Positions 1-10,407 are shown, counted from the stretch's first letter. The stretch is 64,000 nt of DNA from PMP191F sp047602185 (GCA_047602185.1 JASGHY010000001.1:2542001-2606000); one strand, 5' to 3'. Numbers and translations: made by a program. The notes: generated from the sequence alone by a model not told the origin.

Positions 1-189
1 TTCACATAATTATACACAATCAGCCTTCAGATTATCATTGGTTTCTATATTTCCGGCTAATGGGTATTGAACATTAAGCCAGTATTAAGAAAACGTAAAA
101 TAAAAAACACCTAATTATTAAATCGTTTGAGCGGGTACCCACCAAATTAACAAACCTTTCAACTTTGCGCCTTCAATACTCAAAACACC

Positions 190-1488
190 ATGTTTACTTC
201 CAGACGCAAACAGTTCTCCTGGCTTTTCGCTTTTTCGTTTTTGATTATTGCCAACGGGTTTTCACAAAACAATCATCCTGACGCACATTATAACCTGCTG
301 AAAGGAAAGAGCTATGTACAATCCAAGAACTATTACCTGCTGACCCTTTTTGATGAATTACCGGAAGTAAAAAAATTACTGGCTGCCGATGCTTACCTCG
401 GTTCACTGGGTAAGCTCAAAACAGACTCTTTAAAAGCAGCCCTTAAAACCTGTGAAAAAGACGGCCTTTGCTATACCAGCCACCTGAAATTCAGTGATGC
501 TGAGATCAAACAGGTAGGCGAAAAACTGAAAGCATTATACCAGCCCGCTAATGCATTGGGCAAACTGGTAAAAGAACACCTGCTCCCATCAGGCACTTAT
601 GTATTGTTCCAGAACTTACCTGCTGATGAAATGCTGGTAAAAGCATGGACACAGGATGCTGAGGGTGTAAACTTTGCCATCGGTGTATATGCTGAAGGTA
701 AAAAGCCTAATTATCCCCTTATTGATTCTATCAGCTTTACTACACGCGATCCACGCAATCCCAATGCATTTTCAAATGGCTTCATCAGCCTGCTGTACAA
801 TGCCTCTTATATGCTGGCAACAGAAAACGAGAGCAAACCAACATTCTATAGTCTTTCTATGAATGCAGCACTTCATTTCATCGAGATCAATGAAAGAAAC
901 CAGGCTGCTGATTTTGAACCTATGACTGCCGGTGAGAACAAAGCAGCTCTCGACCGCATGAAGACCATTAAATGGGACCAATACAAATACTCTCTTATCC
1001 TTATCCCCGGCGCCGGCCCCGATGAACCCGAGGTAGCATTAAGCGCAGAAGGTATGATCCGTTGCAGACTGGCAGCCATTCAATACCACAAAGGATTGGC
1101 TCCTTTTATTGTAACCTCCGGAGGAAAAGTGCATCCTTACAAAACAAAGTATTGTGAAGCCACTGAAATGAAAAAATATATGGTGGAGGAACTGCATATC
1201 CCTGCAAGCGCCATCATCATTGACCCCCACGCAAGACATACTACTACCAACATGCGTAATACAGTGAGAATGATGTACCGGTATGGTATGCCATTTAGCA
1301 AAGCAGCTATTACCTGTACTACCCGTGGACAGAGTGGTATGATTGAGAAAACCCTTATCGCCCGCTGCTTGAAAGAACTCAATGAAGCACCCTATAAAAA
1401 TGGTGTCAGGCTGAGTGAGACAGAAGTGGAATTCTATCCGTTGATCGATGCATTGCACATCAATCCAACGGAACCTATGGATCCCTGA
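190..1488 (+). CDS. Secreted YdcF/SanA-like DUF218 domain protein
   Basis: 432 residues. The N-terminus (residues 1-26, ending FSQ) is a typical signal peptide, so the protein is probably periplasmic. The C-terminal half (about residues 260-400) shows the DUF218 pattern: a LILIPGAG strand, then VALSAEGMIRC, FIVTSGG, an EA-EM-KYM helix, IIIDPHARHTTTNMRNT and a final TCTTRGQSG segment. Family knowledge: DUF218 proteins (YdcF, SanA, ElyC) are linked to envelope integrity, and their reaction is unsettled. Residues 30-250 match nothing I recognise. It is the first gene of a tight same-strand run (21, 38 and 28 nt gaps) with a lipoprotein, SusC and SusD, so it is probably co-transcribed with a glycan or nutrient uptake pair. 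The ATG at 190 is used; no clear Shine-Dalgarno site is visible. Confidence 0.85.
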   Translation: MFTSRRKQFSWLFAFSFLIIANGFSQNNHPDAHYNLLKGKSYVQSKNYYLLTLFDELPEVKKLLAADAYLGSLGKLKTDSLKAALKTCEKDGLCYTSHLKFSDAEIKQVGEKLKALYQPANALGKLVKEHLLPSGTYVLFQNLPADEMLVKAWTQDAEGVNFAIGVYAEGKKPNYPLIDSISFTTRDPRNPNAFSNGFISLLYNASYMLATENESKPTFYSLSMNAALHFIEINERNQAADFEPMTAGENKAALDRMKTIKWDQYKYSLILIPGAGPDEPEVALSAEGMIRCRLAAIQYHKGLAPFIVTSGGKVHPYKTKYCEATEMKKYMVEELHIPASAIIIDPHARHTTTNMRNTVRMMYRYGMPFSKAAITCTTRGQSGMIEKTLIARCLKELNEAPYKNGVRLSETEVEFYPLIDALHINPTEPMDP

Positions 1489-1509
1489 TCTTAAAAAATA
1501 AGACCTGTT

Positions 1510-2382
1510 ATGAAATACACGTTTACCGCCATAGCATTACTGGTGGCAGGATGTCTTTTGTCCTTTACCTACCGCCAGGATATGACACTTGACCACGCTT
1601 ACAGCATCGATTCATTAGGTGCCTGCCAGGGAGTTTCTTACCAGAACGGAAAGATCTTTTTATACGGAGATCGTGAAGTGGGTATGATCCGCGAATACAA
1701 AATGGAAGGCGATAGCCTTGTGTACATGCACAAAGAAATGAAGCTCACACTGAATGATACTGATGTTATCAATCATCCTACAGGCATTGCATACAATGGT
1801 AAAGACCCTGTATTTATCGGCAATAGCATTCGCCTGAACAAAGAAGGCACCCTGTGGCGCGCAGTGATCTATTGCATTGACTGGAATGGATTACAGAAAA
1901 CCGGCACATTGGATGGCAACCTGCTCAATACAATTGAAGATGATGCCTGCATACAGGGTACACGTCCTGAATATGTGAAGTATAATAACAAATGGTATGT
2001 AGCCACTGCCGATTATGGCAATAAAGCAAATGAAGTAAGACTATACGATCCCGCATTATTAAAGAAAGCCGGAAAGACTTCAGAAGCAGGCGTAGTAGTA
2101 AAAAAATTCACCTGTACACCCTGGGTACAAAATCTTCACTGGATTGCAGAGAAAGGTCAGCTGTTGCTGATCCAGAACCAGACTGAAGGTAAGGGCTGGC
2201 GCTTTACTTATGTTGATCTTGCTAAATCGATTGCTTCAGGCAAACAGGAAGTAGTAAGAGTAGTTGATACTGACAGGCCTGATGAGCTGGAAGGTTTCAC
2301 TTTCCTGAGATCAAACAACAAAGGCATTGCAGTTAGCTCTTCACGCAGGAACAACGTAAACACCATGAGCATTGCATGGTAG
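1510..2382 (+). CDS. Putative lipoprotein, beta-propeller-like
   Basis: 290 residues with a lipoprotein signal (residues 1-15; lipobox LVAGC, Cys15). The body repeats short strand-rich blocks typical of a beta-propeller or phytase/SMP-30-like fold: GACQGVSYQNGKIFLYGD, HPTGIAYNG, RPEYVKYNNKWYVATADYG, VQNLHWIAEKGQLLLIQN, DELEGFTFL. The fold call is inference from these blocks. No catalytic motif was recognised. It sits 21 nt after the DUF218 gene and 38 nt before susC, so it may be the surface or periplasmic accessory lipoprotein of this uptake operon. Confidence 0.7.
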   Translation: MKYTFTAIALLVAGCLLSFTYRQDMTLDHAYSIDSLGACQGVSYQNGKIFLYGDREVGMIREYKMEGDSLVYMHKEMKLTLNDTDVINHPTGIAYNGKDPVFIGNSIRLNKEGTLWRAVIYCIDWNGLQKTGTLDGNLLNTIEDDACIQGTRPEYVKYNNKWYVATADYGNKANEVRLYDPALLKKAGKTSEAGVVVKKFTCTPWVQNLHWIAEKGQLLLIQNQTEGKGWRFTYVDLAKSIASGKQEVVRVVDTDRPDELEGFTFLRSNNKGIAVSSSRRNNVNTMSIAW

Positions 2383-2420
2383 CATTATTTCCATATACCC
2401 ATCACTTTTAAAAATAAGGT

Positions 2421-5400
2421 ATGCAACAACAACTCTCCCACAGCAATCGCTTCAGAAGTACACGCTTCGCCGGCGGTGTTGCTGTGCTGCTATTTGCAGG
2501 ACTGGCAGTAAACCAGCCTGCGGCTTATGCAGAAAATGTACATTCTGCTTATGAGAAGAACTATTTCCTGAAAGTATCCGGTACTGTAACTGATGAAAAA
2601 GATCAGCCAATACCAGGTGTGAGTGTAATGGTGAAAGGCAGCAAAACAGGTACTACTACTGATGCATCAGGCCGTTTCAGCCTTGATGTTGCAGAAGGCA
2701 GTACACTGGTATTTTCATCTGCCGGTTATGCAGCACAGGAAGTAACTGCATCTGCCAACATCACTTACAGCATTCGTCTGAAAGAAGACAACAAAATGCT
2801 GGATGAGGTGTACGTGGGTTATACCCGTTTGCGCAAAAGCGATGTAACAGGTGCTATCTCCAGTGTAAAAGCAAGCGAATTAAATATTGGTTCTCCTACT
2901 ATCAGCCAGGCACTGGTTGGTAAAGTAGCCGGTGTACAGGTATCACAGGTAAGTGGTGCTCCTTACTCCGGTGCTAAGATCCGCGTACGTGGTACCGGTT
3001 CTATCAACGCCAGCTCTGAGCCACTGTATGTAATTGATGGCTATGCTGTAGGTGGTACTCCCAGCCAGGGACAGGGCAACGGTGGTAATGGTACCAGCGG
3101 TTACAACCCTTCTACCTCTGGTAACGATGTATTCATCAACCCCGAAGACATTGAATCAATCGAGATCCTGAAAGACGCGGCTTCTGCGGCGATCTACGGT
3201 TCAAGAGCTTCCGGTGGTGTGGTACTGATCACTACCAAACGTGGTAAACAAGGTAAAGGCAAACTTTCTTACGACTACCAGATAGGCAGTCAGCAACTGG
3301 CTAAGAAAGTGAAACTGCTGAACTCAACCCAGTTTACTGATCTGTTTGTAGAAGGCCGCAATGCCAACTACAAAGACATCCTGATATCTAAAGGCGTAAC
3401 CTGGAATGATGCTTATTATTCCGACGACAACGCTACACGTGTTGCCAAAGCAGGACAAACTGCTACCAACTGTTCTGTATGTATCATTAAGGACCTGTAT
3501 GACTTCCCTACACAGAAGATCATTGCTCCTAAATACAACACAGACTGGCAGGATGTACTGTATGACAATGCCATTGTACAAAGACATAATGTTAACTTTT
3601 CAGGTGGTAATGCAGGAACACGTTACCTGATCAGCGGTAGCTACCTCGATCAGCCCGGTATCCTCAACAGCACTTACCAGAAAAGAATTAACCTGCATGC
3701 GAATATCGATGCAGACGTTACTAAAAAATTAAAGGTTTCAGCAAGCGTATTCCTGACAAATACCAACAACCGTGAAGTACAGGAAGGTCGTTTTAACCAG
3801 GGTCCTATCTTAGGTGCGTTGATCTACATGCCTATTTTCCCTGCTTACAATGCTGATGGCTCACTGGCTACTGCCGATAAAGGTGCAGGTGCACAGACTG
3901 ATGGTTACGCTTACGCCTTCCAGGGTATTGAAAATCCGCTGGCACTGGCTCAACGCGTAAAGATCTACCGCAAAGGCACAAGAAGCACTTTCAATGCCAA
4001 TGCTACTTATGAGATCATCAAAGATCTTTCGTTTAAAGTAAACCTGGGTGGACAGAACTACAACGAAAAGTATGAGTATTACTACCCTACCAACCTGAGC
4101 AATGGTGTAAACCCTCCCGGTTCTTCACAGTCTATCCTGGCAGCTAATGCTTCAGCACAGAACCTGGTTATGCAGGATCAGTTAGCTGAGTTTACATTGA
4201 ACTACAGGAAAAAATTCGGCAAACACAGCATTGACGCCCTTGGTGGATACAGTGCACAGAAAACTACTTCTGACATTGTTGCTGTAGCTGCTAAGAACTA
4301 CTCCAACGACAATATCCAGGAGATCACCAATGGTGGTTCTGCTGCCGGTGACTCTTACCTGCTCACTGCCGGTAAATCTACTACCACACTGGTATCTTAC
4401 TTCTCAAGAGTGGTGTACGATTTCGACAAACGTTATTTTGTAACAGGTTCATTCCGTACAGACGCTTCTTCACGTTTCGGTCCGTTGAGACGTTGGGGTA
4501 AATTCGGTTCTGTGTCTGCCGGCTGGACCGTTTCTAATGAATCATTCTACAACAACTGGCTGGGCAACAACTCTACTTTGAAATTGCGTGCAAGCTGGGG
4601 TCTTACAGGTAACAACAACATCGGTAACTATAACTACGAACAAGGTTTAACCGGTTCAGGTGGTGTGGTAATCGGCAGCACAGTGTACAACGGTACATGG
4701 GCTGGTGGTATTAAAGATGCCAACCTGGGTTGGGAATCTACTTCTCAGTACAACTTCGGTTTCGATGCGACCACGCTGAACAACCGCTTATCAGTGATGT
4801 TCAACTATTATATCAGTAAATCATTTAACCTGCTGTATAATAAGAGCATTTCTTCTTTATCCGGTTCTTCTACCATCCTTACCAACCTGCGTAACTCTGA
4901 TATCCGTAACAACGGTGTGGATCTGCAGGTGGATTATAAAGTTATCCAGGGAAGAGACTTCAACATGAGCGTAAGCGGTAACATCATGGCCAACAGGAAC
5001 AAAGTAGTAAGCCTTGGTGGTGCCAGCGAAATTCAGACCAATGGTGCTGAAAGAAGCTATATCACGCACATTACAAGAGAAGGTGATCCTATCGGTTCTT
5101 TCTACGGTGTAAAAGTAGCAGGCATGGTGCGCCAGGCTGATATGGACAATGTAAATGCTGACCTTGCTGTTTACAAAGCCAATGGCAACAAATTCCCTAC
5201 CGGTTACAAACTGAAAGCGTTCCCTATCTCTACATCTTCTACAACGCCTTTGAATCCTGGTGACCTGTACTTTGTAGATAAAAATGGCGACGGCTTGATC
5301 ACTGACGCTGATAAAGACATCATCGGTACTCCTTATCCTAAATTCAACTATGGCTTTGCTATCAACCTGAGCTACAAAATAGTTGACTTCAGTGCTTCAT

Positions 5401-5849
5401 TCAATGGTTCTTATGGCAACCAGGTACTGGACGGACAGGATTACTATGTACGTAACATGGAAGGTTCCGGTAACAACTACGCTGTAGTAGACCAACGTTA
5501 CAGAAGCGAAGCTAATCCCGGCAACGGACATGAGTACAGAGCTTCACGCGGTGGTTCACAGAGCAACAGCACCCGTTTGTCAAACTACTACCTGCAGGAT
5601 GGTTCTTTCTTCAGGTGTACCAACATGACATTAGGTGTAAACCTTACTTCACTGAGCTTCACCAAAAAGATCGGCATCAGCTCTTTAAGATGGTATGCTT
5701 CTGTTGACAATGCATTTACAATTACCAAATACCTGGGTTACAATCCTGAAGTTGACTTCAACAACGGAGCTAACCTTACACCGGGTGTAGACTACGGTAA
5801 ATACCCGCTGGTTCGTTCTTTCAACACAGGTATTTCAGTTCAGTTCTAA
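2421..5849 (+). CDS. SusC/RagA family TonB-linked outer membrane protein
   Basis: 1142 residues, normal for SusC proteins. After an atypically basic signal region (about residues 1-37, ending AYA) comes a carboxypeptidase-regulatory-like domain (VSGTVTDEKDQPIPGVSV through FSLDV, about 52-95). Next is the SusC/RagA signature region and the TonB plug (VRGTGSINASSEPLYVIDG; DAASAAIYGSRASGGVVLITTKRGK), then a long beta-barrel ending FNTGISVQF with the usual C-terminal Phe. Family knowledge: SusC forms the TonB-driven channel beneath a SusD lid. The substrate cannot be read from the sequence, since no glycosidase or peptidase is adjacent. susD follows after 28 nt. Confidence 0.96.
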   Translation: MQQQLSHSNRFRSTRFAGGVAVLLFAGLAVNQPAAYAENVHSAYEKNYFLKVSGTVTDEKDQPIPGVSVMVKGSKTGTTTDASGRFSLDVAEGSTLVFSSAGYAAQEVTASANITYSIRLKEDNKMLDEVYVGYTRLRKSDVTGAISSVKASELNIGSPTISQALVGKVAGVQVSQVSGAPYSGAKIRVRGTGSINASSEPLYVIDGYAVGGTPSQGQGNGGNGTSGYNPSTSGNDVFINPEDIESIEILKDAASAAIYGSRASGGVVLITTKRGKQGKGKLSYDYQIGSQQLAKKVKLLNSTQFTDLFVEGRNANYKDILISKGVTWNDAYYSDDNATRVAKAGQTATNCSVCIIKDLYDFPTQKIIAPKYNTDWQDVLYDNAIVQRHNVNFSGGNAGTRYLISGSYLDQPGILNSTYQKRINLHANIDADVTKKLKVSASVFLTNTNNREVQEGRFNQGPILGALIYMPIFPAYNADGSLATADKGAGAQTDGYAYAFQGIENPLALAQRVKIYRKGTRSTFNANATYEIIKDLSFKVNLGGQNYNEKYEYYYPTNLSNGVNPPGSSQSILAANASAQNLVMQDQLAEFTLNYRKKFGKHSIDALGGYSAQKTTSDIVAVAAKNYSNDNIQEITNGGSAAGDSYLLTAGKSTTTLVSYFSRVVYDFDKRYFVTGSFRTDASSRFGPLRRWGKFGSVSAGWTVSNESFYNNWLGNNSTLKLRASWGLTGNNNIGNYNYEQGLTGSGGVVIGSTVYNGTWAGGIKDANLGWESTSQYNFGFDATTLNNRLSVMFNYYISKSFNLLYNKSISSLSGSSTILTNLRNSDIRNNGVDLQVDYKVIQGRDFNMSVSGNIMANRNKVVSLGGASEIQTNGAERSYITHITREGDPIGSFYGVKVAGMVRQADMDNVNADLAVYKANGNKFPTGYKLKAFPISTSSTTPLNPGDLYFVDKNGDGLITDADKDIIGTPYPKFNYGFAINLSYKIVDFSASFNGSYGNQVLDGQDYYVRNMEGSGNNYAVVDQRYRSEANPGNGHEYRASRGGSQSNSTRLSNYYLQDGSFFRCTNMTLGVNLTSLSFTKKIGISSLRWYASVDNAFTITKYLGYNPEVDFNNGANLTPGVDYGKYPLVRSFNTGISVQF

Positions 5850-5877
5850 ACAAACAACCAGCTACAAAAAATATTAT

Positions 5878-7404
5878 ATGCGTAATCTATTTATCATATC
5901 CGCAGGTCTGTTACTGGTGTCAGGGGTCAGCAGTTGCAGCAAATCATTCCTGGAACAAACAAACCCCAACGGTATAAACGTTGACAACGGTTACAAAACC
6001 GAGAATGATATTACAAATGGTCTGTACGGTGTATACCAGTCATTGAGAAGCTCAAACTGTATTGGCGAAGGCGCCCAGTTGTGGACAGATGACCGTGCTG
6101 ATGATGTAAACACTACCGACAACCAGTCAAACAACGGTGAGCCCTTCCAGTTCTCTGCATTTTCACTGGTGCCCAGCAACAGTTACCTGCAAAGTCACTG
6201 GACCGCTCTGTACACTCCTATCTCAAGAGCTAACCTTATTTTATCCGCTATCACCGGTATCACCTTTGCCAGCGAGGATACTAAAAAACAGTACGTTGCT
6301 GAGCTGAAGTTCATCAGGGCGCTGATGTATTTCAACCTGGTACGTGAGTTTGGTGATGTGCCCCTGGTTACTGACAGGCTTTCTTCTGCTGATCAGGCTG
6401 CTGCATTGACCTTCCGTGAAAAAAAGGAAACCGTTTATGCACAGATCGTTGCTGACCTGAAAGACGGACTTACCAGCACACTGCCGGTAGTACAACCTGC
6501 TGCCAGCAAAGGAAGAGTATCCTTACAGGCTATCAATGGTCTGCTGGGAAAGGTTTACCTGACTATGGCAACCACACTGGATGCATCAACTAAAGCAGAG
6601 AATTTAACCAATGCCAAAACATACCTGTTGGCTTGTTACAACCAGAAAACGTTCAACAACCTTTCTGATATTCCTTTTGCCGATGTATTTGATGTATCCA
6701 AAAAGGCTACCAACCAGGAGATCATTCTTCAGATCGCTTACAAACAAGGTGATGCTTCTTATTCTTCATCACTGGCAAGAAACAACCAGGCCAAAGGTGA
6801 AACCATCAACTCACTGTATGTGTCACAGGGTTCCGGTGGTTTGTTTACCAAAGACCTGCTGAATGAATTTGAAACAGGCGACCTGCGCACCAACTTTACT
6901 GTAAAGTTTGCTGCTGCTACTAACGCCTATTTCATTACTAAATTCAGGGATGCAAGCGCTACTGCTACTACCAATGGTTATGGTGGTAACGATTGGATTC
7001 TGATGCGCTATGCTGATATCATCCTGAACCTGGCAGAGGTTGCTATGTACCAGAATGATAATGCTACCGCTATCAACTACCTGAACATGGTTCGTACAAG
7101 AGCACAAAGACCGGACTATGCTACCATGATGCTGGACGCTACTTACTCTTCAAAATATCCAACTTTAAAACTGGCTATCCTGCACGAAAGAAGAGTAGAG
7201 CTGGCATTTGAGCACCACCGCTGGCACGACCTTATCCGTTTCTTTAACGCTACAGAACTGGTGACCTATTTTGCCGGTAAAAAACAGGCAGACTATGACA
7301 ACTCACCGTTGACTAACGTTACTACCAAGGATTACTACTTCCCGATCCCTTATAATGAGTATAAGCTGGACCCGGTGAAGATGTACCAGAATCCTGGTTA
7401 CTAA
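5878..7404 (+). CDS. SusD/RagB family nutrient-binding outer membrane lipoprotein
   Basis: 508 residues. The lipoprotein signal ends at VSGVSSC (Cys20), followed by the SKSFLEQTNPNG start typical of SusD. A TPR-like helical region is visible (LKFIRALMYFNLVREFGDVPLV), as is the SusD C-terminal pattern (ILMRYADIILNLAEVAMYQND, INYLNMVRTRA, ILHERRVELAFEHHRWHDLIRF, final YYFPIPYNEYKLDP--YQNPGY). It acts on the cell surface as the lid and binding partner of the SusC channel encoded just upstream. It is the last gene of the operon, with a perfect hairpin terminator 22 nt after the stop. Confidence 0.96.
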   Translation: MRNLFIISAGLLLVSGVSSCSKSFLEQTNPNGINVDNGYKTENDITNGLYGVYQSLRSSNCIGEGAQLWTDDRADDVNTTDNQSNNGEPFQFSAFSLVPSNSYLQSHWTALYTPISRANLILSAITGITFASEDTKKQYVAELKFIRALMYFNLVREFGDVPLVTDRLSSADQAAALTFREKKETVYAQIVADLKDGLTSTLPVVQPAASKGRVSLQAINGLLGKVYLTMATTLDASTKAENLTNAKTYLLACYNQKTFNNLSDIPFADVFDVSKKATNQEIILQIAYKQGDASYSSSLARNNQAKGETINSLYVSQGSGGLFTKDLLNEFETGDLRTNFTVKFAAATNAYFITKFRDASATATTNGYGGNDWILMRYADIILNLAEVAMYQNDNATAINYLNMVRTRAQRPDYATMMLDATYSSKYPTLKLAILHERRVELAFEHHRWHDLIRFFNATELVTYFAGKKQADYDNSPLTNVTTKDYYFPIPYNEYKLDPVKMYQNPGY

Positions 7405-7425
7405 TACCTGTTGATCGCAATCCCC

Positions 7426-7460
7426 AAAGCCGTCTTAGTTTTTACTGAGGCGGCTTTTTT
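7426..7460 (+). terminator. Rho-independent terminator of the SusCD operon
   Basis: A 13-bp stem (AAAGCCGTCTTAG pairing with CTGAGGCGGCTTT, including two G-T wobbles) with a 5-nt loop runs into TTTTTT. It starts 22 nt after the susD stop. Confidence 0.9.
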
Positions 7461-7464
7461 AATG

Positions 7465-7800
7465 GTTGCACGCAAAGACGGCAATCGTGAATCGTCAGTC
7501 GTGAGTGGAGCTTCCGGATACCAGATACTGGATATTGGATTTGAGATTTGATGTTCGAAATTTGATCAATACAGCAGATCTTCCTGTATTTGCTCGTGGC
7601 TCATAGCTCAAAGCTCGCCGCTTGTATTCGAGATAACTGCAAATTGCCAACTGCCAACTTGTATTCCTCGCCGCTCGTAGCTTAAAGCTTGTATTTGCGT
7701 TAAGCGTTTCGCGTTGAGCCTTCAGCTTCTCCTTCAAAATTCGACATTCAATATTTCACTTCCCGTACTTATAACTTCGTATTTCGTACTTCCTTCTGCC
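7465..7800. repeat. IR1: modular intergenic repeat (tail-to-head on + strand)
   Basis: Most of the 541-nt gap between susD and the siderophore receptor. Words in order: gcaaagacggcaatcgtgaa, cgtcagtcgtgagtgg, ccggataccagatactgg, a tgatgttcgaaatttgatc type, gctcatagctcaaagctcgc, gcaaattgccaactgcc, cctccttcaaaattcgac and ttcgtacttcct words. It lacks the terminal tgtgccttaacttacaacc word found in IR2-IR6. It begins just behind the operon terminator. Positions 7801-7945 hold the upstream region of the receptor gene; I see no certain promoter there. Confidence 0.75.
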
Positions 7801-7945
7801 TTCATTGTCATAACAATGTCAGTTTTCCTTATCACGCAAGCATCTTTTTCTTATTGCGTAAGCGATTTTACCGTTAGCGACACACGAATTACAATGTCGG
7901 AAGCAATTTTGCGGCGCATACACATACGGCGTTAAACTAACTGAC

Positions 7946-10354
7946 ATGAAACCTAAACAAACACTTCTTCTTCTTCATGCATTGATTATCTCCCTTATTT
8001 CTTTTGCCAATACAGAAGACAATAACGGGACCATCAGGGGAAAGGTTACTACCAACGACAATCAACCCGCTGCGTCTGTAACCGTTATTCTCAAAAACAG
8101 TAAGCGAACTACTTTTACCGGTGAAGACGGTACTTTTATCTTCCGCAACCTGCCGGCAGGTCTTTACGAACTGGAGATCTCTACCGTTGGTTATGAAACT
8201 ATTACAAAGACACTGACTGTTGAGCCCAATAAAACCACAGAGGTTACATTGCAATTACAGCTTTCTGAAAAACAGCTGGAGGAAGTAATTGTAAGGTCAG
8301 GCATTAAAGGATACAAAGTATCTAATGGTTCTTCAAGCCTGAGGCTGCAAACTCCTTTGCTGGAAGCTGCTCAGAACATACAGGTGGTAACCAGTAAAAG
8401 CCTGGCAGATCAACAGGTGATCAGCATGAGCGATGGCGTTATCAGGAACGTAAGTGGCGTCACCCGTGCAGAACACTGGGGTGATCTGTACACGAATATC
8501 AGCGCAAGAGGCTCACAGATCCAGGCTTTCCGTAATGGCTTCAACGTGGTTAACTCCTACTGGGGGCCACTGACCGAAGACATGAGCCTTGTAGAAAATA
8601 TTGAGTTTGTAAAAGGTCCTGCAGGCTTTATGCTTTCCAGCGGCGACCCAAGCGGCTTATACAACGTAGTTACTAAAAAGCCTACCGGGCAAACCAAAGG
8701 TGAAGCTACGGTAACACTCGGCAGCTACGACCTGTATCGTGCTACCCTTGACCTGGATGGCAAATTATCCCAGGACGGAAAATTGCTCTACAGGTTAAAC
8801 CTCGCTGCCCAGAACAAGAACTCATTCCGTGCTAACGAATACAACAATCGTTATGTGGTAGCTCCTGTGATCTCCTACCAACTGGATGATAGAACAAAAC
8901 TGACCTTTGAATACAACTACCAGCGTGCTAATATGAGCGATGTTGGTTCTTACTATGTATTCTCTCCTTTTGGCTATGCCAACCTACCCCAGAACTTCAC
9001 CTCTCTGCCCGGTGGTCTGCCTGGTACCAAGATCAATGATCACAGCCTGTACCTGAACCTGCAGCACCAGCTCAACAGCGAATGGAAATTCACGGCACAG
9101 GTTGCACAGTTCATTTATGACCAGGAAGGCTCTTCCATGTGGCCAACTACATTCTACTCCGATGGCAAATACATCCGCTCTGTAGGCATCTGGGATGCAC
9201 ACAGTACCATGACAATGGCACAAGCATTCCTGAACGGTGATATTACAACCGGTAAGATCCGTCACAGGATCCTTGCAGGACTGGATATGGCCAACAAAAA
9301 CTATATGGCAGACTGGGGTCAGTCTCATGACCTTGACCTCGCTACCAATCCATTTGATCCCCAGAATCCCAACCTGGGCATTCCGGAAAATGGATACCCT
9401 GTGTTTGACAGATCAACCCCACTGAAAGAAAGAGCACAGCTCTCCGGTGGTCTGCAAACCATGCGTTATACCAGTATTTATGTACAGGATGAACTTGGCT
9501 TTTTCAGGAACACACTCAGGCTTACACTTGCAGGACGTTATACCGACCTTGCTCAGTCTGCCTGGGGTGCTGCTGCAGATAAAGCAAAACATTTTACTCC
9601 ACGCGTAGGTCTTAGTGCTTCACTGGATAAAAACACTGCGGTGTACGCTTTATACGACCAGGCATTTATACCACAATCCGGCAAAATGGCCAATGGCAAA
9701 AAAGTACAGCCCATTACCGGCAACAATATGGAGATCGGCATTAAGCGCGATTGGTTCGGTGGAAAATGGAATACCACACTTGCTGTTTACCGCATTCTTA
9801 AAAACAATGAGCTGACCGCTGATCCTTTCAGCCCGCCAACTTCTGGTCTCAGCATCGAACTGGGTCAGAAGAGATCACAGGGCGTGGAGTTTGATATCCG
9901 TGGTACACTGGCAAGAGGTCTGAACATTGTAGCCAACTATGCTTATACCAATTCAAAAGTTACCAAAGTAGCGGATGGCGTTACCAGCATCAAAGTAGGT
10001 GATATTGTACCCGGTTATGCAAAACATACTGCCAATGCATGGCTATCTTATAAAGTACCAACGGGTGTGCTGAAAGGCGTGGGCGCATCAGCAGGATTTA
10101 CTTACCTGGCAGGCAGGGCTACTTATTACGAAGCATCACCTGATCCTTCCAAAACACTCAACGATTATTTTAAACTGGATGGTGGTGTTTTCTGGGAAAA
10201 AGATAAGATCCGTGTTAGCGTGAATGTTTATAACATCTTAGACAGGTATCTTTACAGTGGTTCCTATGAATCCTGGACTACAGAAGTTCCTGTGTACGAC
10301 TGGCAAACCGAAGCATTCCGCAATGCACGCTTTGCGATCAGCTACCGTTTCTAA
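7946..10354 (+). CDS. TonB-dependent siderophore receptor
   Basis: 802 residues. A signal peptide (about 1-22) is followed by a carboxypeptidase-regulatory-like domain (GTIRGKVTTNDNQPAASV ... VTLQLQLSEKQLEEVIVRS, about 28-116). The plug matches the siderophore-receptor type (PLLEAAQNIQVVTSKSLADQQV, SMSDGVIRNVSGV, ISARGSQIQAFRNG, ENIEFVKGPAGFMLSSGDPSGLYNVVTKKP). A 22-strand-type barrel follows, ending FAISYRF. This is the FhuE/FpvA-like layout, so it probably imports a ferric siderophore. The PepSY membrane protein 115 nt downstream is a frequent partner of such receptors and supports an iron role. No Fur box was recognised. Confidence 0.93.
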   Translation: MKPKQTLLLLHALIISLISFANTEDNNGTIRGKVTTNDNQPAASVTVILKNSKRTTFTGEDGTFIFRNLPAGLYELEISTVGYETITKTLTVEPNKTTEVTLQLQLSEKQLEEVIVRSGIKGYKVSNGSSSLRLQTPLLEAAQNIQVVTSKSLADQQVISMSDGVIRNVSGVTRAEHWGDLYTNISARGSQIQAFRNGFNVVNSYWGPLTEDMSLVENIEFVKGPAGFMLSSGDPSGLYNVVTKKPTGQTKGEATVTLGSYDLYRATLDLDGKLSQDGKLLYRLNLAAQNKNSFRANEYNNRYVVAPVISYQLDDRTKLTFEYNYQRANMSDVGSYYVFSPFGYANLPQNFTSLPGGLPGTKINDHSLYLNLQHQLNSEWKFTAQVAQFIYDQEGSSMWPTTFYSDGKYIRSVGIWDAHSTMTMAQAFLNGDITTGKIRHRILAGLDMANKNYMADWGQSHDLDLATNPFDPQNPNLGIPENGYPVFDRSTPLKERAQLSGGLQTMRYTSIYVQDELGFFRNTLRLTLAGRYTDLAQSAWGAAADKAKHFTPRVGLSASLDKNTAVYALYDQAFIPQSGKMANGKKVQPITGNNMEIGIKRDWFGGKWNTTLAVYRILKNNELTADPFSPPTSGLSIELGQKRSQGVEFDIRGTLARGLNIVANYAYTNSKVTKVADGVTSIKVGDIVPGYAKHTANAWLSYKVPTGVLKGVGASAGFTYLAGRATYYEASPDPSKTLNDYFKLDGGVFWEKDKIRVSVNVYNILDRYLYSGSYESWTTEVPVYDWQTEAFRNARFAISYRF

Positions 10355-10370
10355 CCCTTTCATACATAAC

Positions 10371-10407
10371 AAAAGATCCCTCTTCCTTTACAGGCGGAGG
10401 GATTTTT
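10371..10407 (+). terminator. Probable terminator after siderophore receptor
   Basis: ATCCCTC pairs with GAGGGAT across a 14-nt loop and is followed by TTTTGAC. It lies 17 nt after the stop. The short stem makes partial read-through to the PepSY gene likely. Confidence 0.65.

Noticed and set aside
1..189. Promoter of the SusCD operon
   Set aside because: Several TTTG words are present but none has the -33/-7 spacing expected in Bacteroidota, so no site is claimed.
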